The notes beneath the pieces were generated by a model. It was not told the origin of the DNA. It ran no database searches and saw nothing but the letters and a program-made list of their open reading frames with translations. Below, one piece after another: positions 1-64,000 of a stretch of DNA of 64,000 bases. Each line of letters opens with the position of its first letter. The stretch's first letter is position 1. Position numbers and translations under genes: made by a program. Source of the DNA: Topomyia yanbarensis (Eukaryota; Arthropoda; Insecta; Diptera; Culicidae); assembly GCF_030247195.1 (NCBI RefSeq), contig NC_080671.1, positions 298,564,917 to 298,628,916 on the forward strand, read 5' to 3'.

Positions 1-688
1 GAACAAAAATTGCAAGCACTTTACTTTGTCCATCAAGAATGTACAAACATCACGCAAGTAAGATATATTGAGTAAACTTTAAACGGCTTTATATACTCTA
101 TAAAAATTTACACACTAATCAAAAGATACATTTAAATTACATTCTACAATCGGCTTCACTTTTCACAAAAACTGCATTCTCTCATACACAATCCGTCAGT
201 GGCGTTTTTAGCTTTCTATATGAAACGTCGCTAATACTCAAAAGCAATTTCGCTATAGTTTATGAAGAGAGAGTCCCAATTAGTTATCGCATACATCGTT
301 TAAAGTTCTGCAACTTTCGTATTTCTTCGAGCTTCAACTTCAAATCTTGAACACAAACTTTTGAATATATATGTTTGCACATTAAAATCGTTTTTTGTTA
401 AATTTTATGTTGTAATATCGCTTCAAATTGCGCGATATATGCCAAATGTCTCAACATGCATGTTTAGTGTCTACTGATTAATCTGCTACTTTAGGTCTGA
501 ATCAATATAGTCAAAAACGAGTTTAGAGCTAAATTGATTGCCCGAACTAGAGGTTTTCAATAGGGTTCGTACAAATCCAACACAAGTATCTACAGTAGCT
601 GATTAAAATACCGCAGTTGATATGCCCAAACATAATATTTTGCAAATATGTGTATTTTTTTTTAAATTAGCAAATAATTTTTTAACAG
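1..688. other. AT-rich intronic DNA, no gene seen
   Basis: No ORF, splice-bounded LDLa or obvious terminal repeat was seen. It could hold the 5' part of the P-like element whose C-terminal exon starts at 689. Confidence 0.4.
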
Positions 689-1642
689 GAAAGTGAATTC
701 AAGAGATTGATTAAACATTCAAGACAACCCTATTTTGTTCAAGGCTGGCTCATGTATATATCAGCATTAAGAGAACTGTGGGTTGAGCTTAGTACAATCC
801 ATAAGTACAATTTTTTAAGAACCAGAAATCTTTCTCAAGATTGTCTCGAACATTTTTTTTCAATCATTCGTTGGCGAAACGGGAACAATAATCACCCCGA
901 TTGCTCGGAATTCGCGTCAGCCTATAAATCGATAGTGATTAACCAACTTCTTGCACCTAAAAGAATCGGAAATGTAGAGCCAGATATAAGCAAACATATT
1001 CTGGCTAATGACGATATTCGCAAGTTAAAGATTGTGCGTGAAAAATATTTACGTGTGCAATCTGACAAGGAAATGGTCAACGTAGAAGAAGATATATTTG
1101 ATACAAATCAGTTATCAAGCATACACTGGACAACCGGATGGGCTTGCAGCAAATTAAAACACAGCGTTTGTCTTCAAAGGGTAACCAGCAGCAACGAAAA
1201 CATTTCCTCTTCCCATTCCGCTTTGTCTGATTTTAAACGTTATAACGATCGAGTACGAATAAAAACACCTGGTGAAGAAATTTTCAAATATTTTCAAGCC
1301 GTGTGCAAAATATTTGAACACAATTTCGAAGAGTTACTTGCACTAGATACTGTCGGAGTCAAAGAAGAACTCATTGATATTATTCAAGCTCTTTTCAAAT
1401 ATCCAAATGTTGAAGTATCTACAGATTCAGTGTGTGATGAAGCGGATGAAATTGAAGCAGACAATGTACTAATCATGGATGTTCTCTGTGTCCCGTGTGC
1501 TATACTTATAACTGACAAGTATTTAAACATGCTCATTTCCTGCAAACTCGGACAAATGAACAGCGGTTTCCAAGCTAGTAGTGACACAAAGAAAAAATCT
1601 AAGAAAAATGAAAAATCTAAAAAGCTAAATATTTCAAAATAA
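689..1642 (+). pseudogene. P-element-like transposase, C-terminal fragment
   Basis: About 318 codons are open after a candidate AG acceptor at 687-688 (TTTTTTAACAG); the first start-like codon inside is TTG, so this is not a gene start but a 3' exon. FLRTRNLSQDCLEHFFSIIR followed by GNNNHPDCSEFASAYK is the QDxLExFF...NPT/NHPxxxEF block of P-element/THAP9 transposases. The tail is Lys-rich (KKKSKKNEKSKK). The N-terminal THAP, leucine-zipper and GTP-binding parts are absent and no 31-bp-type terminal repeats were seen. The ORF is notably intact for a fragment, which could mean a young copy with its 5' part left of the window. Confidence 0.75.
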
Positions 1643-2655
1643 TCAGGAACTACAGCCTGATAAAAATCGAGCTTTTAAAGTACGTTCGCAGTCTCTAGCA
1701 TTTCCATTGGTAATTTATTTCAAAATTTATTGCAGGCCTTTTCCTCGAAGTTTGAATGTTTAAAGTTTAAATGCCCGTACAATAACAAAATCATTTGACG
1801 ACAAATAAATAAATAAATGTTTAATATATTCCAAGATATTTGAAATCATTTGAAAATACAATACATAATGATTCTATGGACATCAAAAATATTTCTGATC
1901 GCCTTTTCTCGAAAGCATCAGACCAGGGTTTACATGAAGATAAATTTTAATGTTGGTTGGTTTATAAATTCACTCTACTGCGATTTATCATATAAATGCG
2001 TCACCATCTCCATGTTCAACTTATTAAAGTATTTGAATATAACTAAAATTGATTTTTTCAACTATTCGAAACCTCGTCGAATGGTACCGAAATGACTCGA
2101 AGAATTACTATCAGTAAAACCGCTGCACCAGCCTTTTCAATGTCCTGTACAATTGCTTTAAACTACCTGAAAATAATATCCTGATATTAAATCAGCATTT
2201 CTTAAGCAAACAGTACGTAAGATCGGCGTTTTGGACGTTTTACATTACCTTAGCATGAGCAAACCCGTTGATGGTAAGCAATTTTGAATAATTATACTAA
2301 TATATGTACAGCTAGAATTCTCGTTCACGTGAGCAATGGAGAATATGTACTTTACACAACTGCTGAGTATCGAGACACTGGTAAAAACTCCACTTCTCTT
2401 ATCAAGCGATATTGAAAGTTCAAAGCATAACATGTGTTTACGATGCCGAAATGAAAAATAACAAACCGAAAAGGTAACCATGCCGACGCTATACATTTTG
2501 AAACAACACATTTCTGAAAAGAACAGAGACTCTGTTCGCCTTACAGGCTCATTTGCACACCCATTTACCGATAGATAGCGCTTATGGTGTCACCGATATT
2601 TTCTTGAGAAATGAAAACTGTGGTGTCTCTAGGTAATATTTCGTTTATGCTATCA
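1643..2655. other. Intronic DNA, nothing recognised
   Basis: Unique-looking AT-rich sequence between the P-like fragment and a pogo-like MITE. Short ORFs here have no recognisable motif. Confidence 0.4.
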
Positions 2656-2940
2656 TATACAGTCGTGATTCGCTGGATGGCCACACCTCTGTCCAACTAA
2701 CGAATTTGATTCGTTAGTTGGACCGACTAACAGATGCCAAAAACTCTCCAAAGGAGACGTGGGTAGCGTAATTGCATCTATTCACATATCTAATAATTGT
2801 CAGATTTATTATCATAGACAATTTGACATAAGATTTTGACATTCAGATGCTATTCAGTTGGACAATGGTCCCACTAGTGGAGGTTCAACTAAAAAGCGGT
2901 CCAGTTAAAAAGTGTCCAACCAGCGAATCACGACTGTATA
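2656..2940. mobile_element. pogo-like MITE with 21-bp terminal inverted repeats
   Basis: The ends TATACAGTCGTGATTCGCTGG (2656-2676) and its exact complement at 2920-2940 are inverted repeats. The target is TA, and the CAG...TTCGCT start resembles pogo-family ends. About 285 bp with no coding capacity. The short ORF inside is a by-product. Confidence 0.85.
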
Positions 2941-2998
2941 ATATCAAAACTCGAGCAAAAAATAAAAGCTGCCGCAATTACGTAACGTATGATGTGAC

Positions 2999-4029
2999 TA
3001 GGGTTACCAACCGTCCTTATTTTAGGGGTTTTTGGAAAGCGTCCTTATTTTACTTCAAATGTCCTTATTTTAGTCTCAAACTTTGGCATATACAGGGTGG
3101 TTCAACATGATGGTTTTTATCAGGGCATGTCATGTTATTGTAGTTTAGTATTATTTGCCACCACAGTATGCTCACCATTATCAAATTATTCAACTATATT
3201 TCGAAAATCAGCGATCTTGAGAGAAATGTGTTTCGTGCACTCCGATCATAATATGGTCGACATAATCGGCCAACTGACTCCACTATTCGCCATACAATCA
3301 AAGAGTAAAAGTTGCAGTTCTCGTTATTGGATGATTAGCGAACAAATCGACCACATCCAGCATGCATTGAAGAAAACAAAGCGGCGGTAACACTCCCATT
3401 GGAAACCAACATTACTCGACTAATTTGCCAGATACCACTTGAAATACTCGAATCCTTCATCACAAATTGGACCAGTCGAATGGATTACCTCAAGCGCCAA
3501 CATGGTCAACATTTAAAAGAAATTGATTTCAAACAATCAATGGCAAAAAAAATGTTCTTTTGATTGACAAATAAACATTTCGCGATTTACTCCATTTTTC
3601 AAATTTTCGCGAGATCACAAAAACGTCATGATGTAAAAGTAACCCTGTATTAAATTAATCAGATCAACTTTATTCCAAGAGAATCAATATCAATTGTCAA
3701 TTTCAAATACTTCCAGCGATTATTTTTGTTAATGCATACTCTCAGCGACTCATTCCAACCAAAAGTTCTTTTACTCAGAAGTAACCAAAATTTGTTTGAT
3801 AATTCGATATGAAGTTTGGCCAAAGTGGTTATCTTTGTTCAATATTGGCACTACACCACTCAAATTTGTCTCGGTCAAGATTCAACGTCCCAGTTCAACT
3901 GTTGGAAAATAAACCAGAATCCCGACTTTTTCAGAATTCTGGCTCAAGTGACAACTGATTTAGGCTCCAATTCCGAATAGATTTGGAAGGAATGTCCTTA
4001 ATTTTTTCTCAGTCCATTTGGTAACCCTA
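2999..4029. mobile_element. hAT-type non-autonomous element with 8-bp target duplication
   Basis: Terminal inverted repeats TAGGGTTACCAA / TTGGTAACCCTA are flanked on both sides by GATGTGAC (2991-2998 and 4030-4037), an exact 8-bp duplication typical of hAT. Both subterminal regions carry GTCCTTA-rich sequence. The interior is split by a younger mariner-type insertion (3093-3647). Confidence 0.88.
3093..3647 (+). mobile_element. mariner/Tc1-type remnant nested in the hAT element
   Basis: TACAGGGT / ACCCTGTA ends with TA duplication, and imperfect longer end similarity (CATGATG near both ends). The interior translates in pieces, about 3097-3390 and then another frame to about 3560. It resembles the C-terminus of an IS630/mariner-type transposase of the kind in which ...RxICQIPLE...R.xYLKRQHGQHLKEIDFK follows the catalytic core. 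Frameshifted and 5'-deleted. Confidence 0.65.
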
Positions 4030-4301
4030 GATGTGACGAAGAACCAGTTGCAGCTGTAGATTTACTGTCACTAGATCAATTTGCAGTTGTTTACAAAGAG
4101 ATTTAAAAATAAAGTTCAATTGTCGCATTATTATATGTGAATTGCCTGTATCGCCAAAACAATTTTCTTAAAAAAATGTACCGAATTAACCTTACCTCCA
4201 CTTAAATTTATAGAACTCGAAAGCAAGCTGCATTCATAAGAATAATCTCACACCATTCAATAGCATAGAAGAAAACATACAGATCAAACATTACATTTTA
4301 G

Positions 4302-59030
<54,729 letters not shown>

Positions 59031-59887
59031 GTAAGTATACCGTATATTTGAATCCATGATTTTTATTTTACAAGGTATAATCGGTAGTACGGAGGTCATT
59101 TAATTTAGGGAAAGCAATTAAATATCTTATAATTGATATAGAACAATTTAAAAAGACAAATATGCCTTCCTATACTGCTGTCCAATTGAAAATTAATCGA
59201 AAAGGTGGAACAGTGATTCCAGGAAGCATACGCTTATTGCTGTATGTTCAAGAGATTCAGTGGCGTAGCCAAGAGGGGGGAGGTGAGGGGTGGATAGCAC
59301 CACCCCAACCAAAATTTGTTGGATTGAAAAAAAATTAATTAATGCTGACTAATTTAATTAAATATTGCGCCATAATCGTTTTGTAAGTATAATTTCAGAT
59401 CACTACACTGCCCATGATCGCATACTTGTCCCGTTTTCTATGGGATTTCCTATCTTTATGTAACATTGAGAACCTGTTGTTTAAACATGGGAACTTTTGG
59501 AAAATTGTGGATATTGGATCTTGAAACTGATCTCTATGTCGAGGTCCCATAGTTGTCAATTTACCGTAAGCTCTTTTAATTGATTTAATAATAATTTCAA
59601 GTGAATGGCTATTATTGGTGTATATTCGAGTGCTGAATCAAATTGTGTAATAAATTTTTGCATACGAGGACTTGTTCTGGTGTTGTGAACTTTAACATTG
59701 AAGAAATGTAAATTTAATGCTCGAAAACAATTTCTACGGTCACGTTCACATTATTTCGAAACTGTCAACTTTGGATGCTTAGTATCTTTGAAGAATATTA
59801 CAACGTAAAGCAGCACCTCATCTAATAAAATAATTTTTCCGGCCAAGTTTTCGAAAATGCTATTTCAAACAATTGTATTGATTAAAG
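59031..59887. other. Intronic DNA with one hAT-type end (59257)
   Basis: CAGTGGCGTAGCCAAGAGGG at about 59257 is a common hAT-type MITE end; a matching complement (CTTGGCGACGCCACTG) is at about 62354-62369. Nothing else seen. Confidence 0.45.
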
Positions 59888-60037
59888 CAGGCATAGAATA
59901 GTTGTCCAGTCGATTGCATTGTATGCAGCTCACCTGGGTTCGATTCCCAGCCCCCGTACGTCAGGTTTTAAAGTTTTCTAACCTGAAAAAAGAGTAAAAC
60001 GACCTTAAGGTTAAAGCCACTACAATAAAAATAAAAA
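59888..60037 (+). mobile_element. tRNA-derived SINE, diverged
   Basis: GCATAGAATAGTTGTCCAGT head, CACCTGGGTTCGATTCCCAG (B-box), AACGACCTTAAGGTTAAAGC and an A-rich tail. Confidence 0.82.
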
Positions 60038-61885
60038 AACTTTGTTGAAGACATTCCATTTCTAATTTTGTTGAACACATGAATACTCCGTGTATTCAGA
60101 ATATCGAAATATATTAGATTATATCGTCGCTGTGGTGCCATCTTATGACAAGCGCTATTTTGGGGTAAACTGAGTTAAGTATGCCACATTACTAGTTTGA
60201 AAAATCTTGCTTGGTTTCTGAATATAGCGTTAGACGAGCTGCGAAATTGTGAGCTTTTTGCTTCAAATGACTGTGTCATGGGATTGGCTCAAGTTATCTT
60301 GATGCTTCAGTTGTTTTTCTGTGTGAAAATATCTGAGAAACATAATAGTATAAACATTTTCTAAATAAAAATAAACGAATTGTGAGAAAAATACAGTTTT
60401 AGTTTTTAACTGGAAATATAGCATATTTGGAAACACTGTAACCATAAAGTAGTACTTTTGTGGATTCTTAGACTAATTTCTTTCAAAATGCATCTCACCG
60501 ATTGTTTACAGATATGAATAAAAGTTAATAATTGATACTTTATTTGCATATAAAATTTTTCATGCGCGGTTATGGCACGTCATACATATTTTGTTATCAA
60601 TAAATACTTACGACACGTGTGAGTGCATTACATTTTTGGCAAACACTCTCAATATGGTCAACCGATCTTCGTAATAATTGAGAGATTAATACACAAAAGA
60701 TAGATTGCATCAATTGTCGTCTCTGATTGTTTCAACCATTGTTTCAAAATATATTATCTACAACTTTACAAATCGTTGTTCTCGGAATGTACAAAATGGA
60801 GCTTGTCATAAGATATCACAACATCGACGATATGTGAAAGAAAACCATTAAAACAGGTTATTCTGATATTATCGTTATTGGTAAATCTAATCTGCTGTGT
60901 ATAAACAAAATAATTCACATTCAATTAAAGGTAGTCTCTAAAACTTACAGTAAAAGTAATTAATGAGATATCCATTTCCAATATACTGAGGACCTTTTTG
61001 TTTAACAAGGTTTAACCATAAGGTCATTCGCTTCAGTGCAGAGCTATTTCCCGCTGCTTTTTCTGTCATTCCACAACAAATTGCTTCAATACACATAGTT
61101 TAAATACATCTAGAAACGATAGCGTTTTTATATGTTTGCGCTATCGCAATTACACTACTAAACGTGCAAATTATCGATTACTGTTATTTTTCATAAAAAG
61201 TCAAACTTGTACGCTAATAAAAATCTGCTTTGAATTAGAATGAAATCCCAAAACAAGAGTATATTTTAGATCAAATATACAGATTGTCAATATAGACTTA
61301 TGTAAAACTTGGTGTAAAGTAGCCCCAATTTTAAATAAAATAGACATATGATCACCAATTACCAAACAAACAAAAATACGGATAAAAAGTACAACCACAA
61401 ATAATTGCATTACATTGCCAGGTTAATTTCACGTAATCTCTATCCTCTTATCTAATAATTAGACTACTATATCGCACATTCCCAAGAGAATTAAGCTACA
61501 ATGCTTTTTGAGTACATTTTAGTTTCATCGCCTACTACGATTTCTTGCAAGCATTTTCTTAAACCTATATCCATTTTTTATATTTGTGTTGAACCAGCGA
61601 ATAATACTATATTTTGCTTTTGTCAAAATATAACGTAAAATTTGAACTAGAAGCTCAAGTATCATTCTTCAATTTTAACGTAAAGTAGCTCCAGTGGCGT
61701 AAAGTAACCACCGATGACGGTATTGGTTTATATCTTAATATACTGCATTCATGTAGCCTTCATATTTTCAACAAAGTTGTTTAAAATGACATTATCAACC
61801 AATTTTCTGAATACACTAAGTCGCTTACTATTGTTGAAAAGTTATTCCTCCATAATTACTTCTAGAAGATTTAATCACCAATATT
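60038..61885. other. Intronic DNA, nothing coding
   Basis: AT-rich. A short fragment near 61009-61040 (GGTTTAACCATAAGGTCATT) resembles the 3' part of the SINE on the - strand. No exon of trol found. Confidence 0.4.
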
Positions 61886-61897
61886 ATTACATCAAAA

Positions 61898-62062
61898 AGG
61901 GTGGGCGTAGCGTAGTTGGTAAATCGATTACCTTGCACGCAGCGCACCTGGGTTCGAGTCCTTACCCCGCACATAGGGTTAGAAATTTTTCATAAGAGAT
62001 TTTTCTATCCTGAAGAGGCGAATGACCTTACGGTTAAAACCTCTATACTCGAAATAAAAAAA
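61898..62062 (+). mobile_element. Full-length tRNA-derived SINE with 12-bp target duplication
   Basis: GGGTGGGCGTAGCGTAGTTG (A-box), CACCTGGGTTCGAGTCCTTA (B-box), a GTTAGAAATTTTTCATAAGA middle, GAGGCGAATGACCTTACGGT and AATAAAAAAA tail. Flanked by ATTACATCAAAA at 61886-61897 and 62063-62074. The best-preserved copy in the window. Confidence 0.9.
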
Positions 62063-62430
62063 ATTACATCAAAAGATGTGCGTTTTTACGTTGGAAAGCT
62101 TCTTCGATAAAACTCAAAAGTTGATGCTTTCGAAATTATATTATCTTGTCCGTTAAAAAAGTTTCCGAACAATTTTCACCTTAAAATTGTACTTTGTATT
62201 TTCATAACTTGATTTAATTGACATAATATAAAAGAAACTATAAACTATCTGTTAGACTTTTTTTTCTGAACTTTCAATAATTTATTAACTTACTTGAAAT
62301 TTAAGCATTTTCGTCAAATCAACGATTTTTATCGCCCCCCCCCAAATTAACTTCTTGGCGACGCCACTGAACAGTTTTCTTTGAATATATCTTCATGTGA
62401 CCATGAATATAATATAACCATTTTTAATAA

Positions 62431-62653
62431 TCTATCTATATATATAAAAGTCAATATTTGTATGTATATGATTTATAGACTCCCAAACGTCTTAACCGAT
62501 TTCCGTAAAAATTTATATACAGTAAGTATTTGCTATGGGGCGTGTTTATGTGCTATTAGTTAGAGATTATCTGCCCGATGGCACTTTGGAACAAATTGTG
62601 GTTTCCGCCTATTTCGTTGAAAATCGCAGCAACGCGCGATGGGTATGAGCTAG
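62431..62653 (+). mobile_element. Helitron-like non-autonomous element, copy A
   Basis: It starts TCTATCTATATATATAAAAG and ends GCAACGCGCGATGGGTATGA GCTAG before T: TC...CTAG ends, inserted between A and T, no inverted repeats. About 220 bp. Confidence 0.78.
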
Positions 62654-62676
62654 TCTATCTATCTATCTATCTATCT
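62654..62676. repeat. (TCTA)n microsatellite between the Helitron-like copies
   Basis: About five TCTA units join copy A to copy B. Confidence 0.85.
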
Positions 62677-62896
62677 ATATATATAAAAGTCAAAGTTTGT
62701 ATGTATATGATTTATAGACTCCCAAACGGCTTAACCGATTTCCGTAAAAATTTGCACACAGTAGGTATTTGGTATAGGGCGTGTTTGTGTGCTATTAGTT
62801 GGAGATTATCTGCCCGCCAGATGGCGCTTTGGAATAAATTATGTTTTCCTCCTATTTCGCAGAGTGTCGCAGCAACGCGCGATGGGTATTAGCTAG
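62674..62896 (+). mobile_element. Helitron-like non-autonomous element, copy B (tandem)
   Basis: TCTATATATATAAAAGTCAA-type start, GATTTATAGACTCCCAAACG, and AGCAACGCGCGATGGGTATT AGCTAG before T. Highly similar to copy A. Head-to-tail tandem copies are a known Helitron behaviour. Confidence 0.8.
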
Positions 62897-63480
62897 TAAA
62901 TTATAAAATTTTCGCATATTGTTTGAGTTGGGCCCTTTGCGACGCAGTGGGATGTATACATCCCACCTACTTCTCCTAAGTTTTTATTGGATTTCTAACT
63001 AGCGTTGACATAGGCTGCTATAAATCCACTCTCATGATTGTAAGGAGTCCAACTAGCTCAAAAAATATGTGAATTTGTTAATTACTTATTAGTTATTTTT
63101 TTATTTATTTATACTGGTCTTCGATTTACTCGTACAGACAACTCCTTAATTAATAATAATTCTATGTTTAAAGTAATATTAAAATCATACTTGTCAGCTA
63201 CATCATTAAAATTACGACAGCATACATTGAACGGATTGTTTTGAGAAAGAAAAGAGTAGGATACATCGGTATCCAAAAGAAATCAGATCGTCTGGTGGGC
63301 CTAGGTGGTACGTTGAATCGAAGCTGGCTCAGCTACTCCGGGCTATCTATATTGTGTCCCAGAAGATCGAACACGTAGAGCCGTTGCAGCATTATCCTCC
63401 GACTTGCAAGAGTTGGCAAACGTAGAAGATTTTATTGATGTTCATAGGGTGGACGACGAATAGGATCAGTCCAAGGTAGA
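62897..63480. other. Intronic DNA, nothing recognised
   Basis: Contains GGGATGTATACATCCC, a perfect 16-bp palindrome near 62950. Otherwise unremarkable. Confidence 0.4.
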
Positions 63481-63486
63481 AATGGT

Positions 63487-63745
63487 CGGGTTTCATTTTT
63501 TTGCGAACCCGAAACCGACCCGAACCCGAGCGCATGAAAATTTAAAAACCCGAACCCGACCCGAGCCCAAAATTTTAAAAACCCGACCCGACCCGAACAT
63601 TTTAAAACTTAAAAACCCGAACCCAACCCGTACCGGAGAATGAAAATTTCGTGAAACCCGAACCCGACCCGACCCGAGAATTTTAAAATTTGAAAACCCG
63701 ACCCGATCCCGAAAATTTAAAATTTGGGAAGTCCGATCCGAATCC
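63487..63745. repeat. CCCGAACCCGACCCGA minisatellite
   Basis: Repeated ACCCGAACCCGACCCG blocks separated by AAAATTTTAAAAA spacers, about five larger units. The - strand ORF (GSGRVRVF...) is a by-product. Confidence 0.85.
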
Positions 63746-64000
63746 AACTTGCTAATACAGAGAATTAACCAAAGATCTCGAAGAATTTTAATTCTAGGCA
63801 GCCGAGCTGGACCCTTGACTCATCTAAGAATAGTAAAATCACTCGAATCTGAAGTAGCACCATACGCATTGAGTTATATCTGCATATGGCAAAACAAATC
63901 ACTGCCGAGTAGAATCCGCACTTATATTTACTATTTTTATATTGTAACGACATATAATTAACAAGGGACTGGAAGGTGAAGTATTTTTCAAATATTAAGA
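63746..64000. other. Intronic DNA, nothing recognised
   Basis: No exon of trol or repeat structure seen before the window ends. Confidence 0.4.

Noticed and set aside
61898..62062. Functional tRNA gene
   Set aside because: A-box and B-box are present, but the body lacks a full cloverleaf and continues into a SINE tail with target duplications.
63493..63747. - strand ORF rich in GSGRVRV
   Set aside because: By-product of the CCCGA minisatellite; no start context or domain.

Overview
This is a 64 kb piece of an insect nuclear genome, most likely a culicine mosquito (Aedes-like; inferred). The grounds are a trol/perlecan-type gene on the + strand, intronic DNA packed with AT-rich transposon debris, tRNA-derived SINEs with a conserved A-box/B-box head, jockey- and RTE-type LINE fragments, and many TA-flanked miniature elements. 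There is no bacterial, organellar or viral gene content.

One host gene spans the window: the basement-membrane heparan sulfate proteoglycan core protein, perlecan (Drosophila trol). I can place 25 internal exons from 4302 to 59030. They join without a frameshift or stop into 1478 codons. Neither the start codon/signal peptide nor the stop codon is in the window. Domain order is: 16 LDL-receptor class A (LDLa) modules (4302-42157), a short linker with a 15-nt microexon (50688-51109), an Ig domain (56048-56330), three more LDLa modules in one exon (56633-57016), a second Ig domain running into a laminin-EGF module (57076-57482), a laminin IV (LamB) domain (57545 to about 58160), laminin-EGF repeats, and the start of a second laminin IV domain (to 59030). 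Most exons are phase 1-1, so LDLa modules could be skipped without breaking the frame.

The introns hold nearly everything else. 1-4301: P-element-type transposase fragment, pogo-like MITE, and a hAT element with an exact 8-bp target duplication that itself holds a mariner-type remnant. 4416-24008 (19.6 kb intron): piggyBac-like MITE with a nested hAT MITE, other hAT MITEs, a foldback element, a pogo-like element with a remnant HTH, a gag-only LINE, a 2.2 kb element with 6-bp target duplications, a ~430 bp tandem repeat interrupted by an RTE fragment with a 12-bp target duplication, a SINE and a TTGCAAG-rich MITE. 24558-42031: a (TA)n tract of over 200 bp, several MITEs and hairpins, and a minisatellite-bearing element. 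42158-50687: a 1.4 kb foldback, a second gag-only LINE copy with its own insertion, and an antisense jockey LINE. 51110-56047: a SINE and a second, inverted copy of the 6-bp-TSD element (2.66 kb). 59031-64000: an intron running off the window with SINEs, two Helitron-like copies in tandem, and a CCCGA minisatellite.

I found no new multi-gene system. The most unusual items are the inverted pair of 6-bp-TSD elements studded with CGTTGTAACGTCACG motifs, the microexon that looks like a copy of the preceding exon's 3' end, the set of long hairpins inside one transcription unit, and a GC-rich segment with a 46-codon ORF between 18-bp direct repeats.
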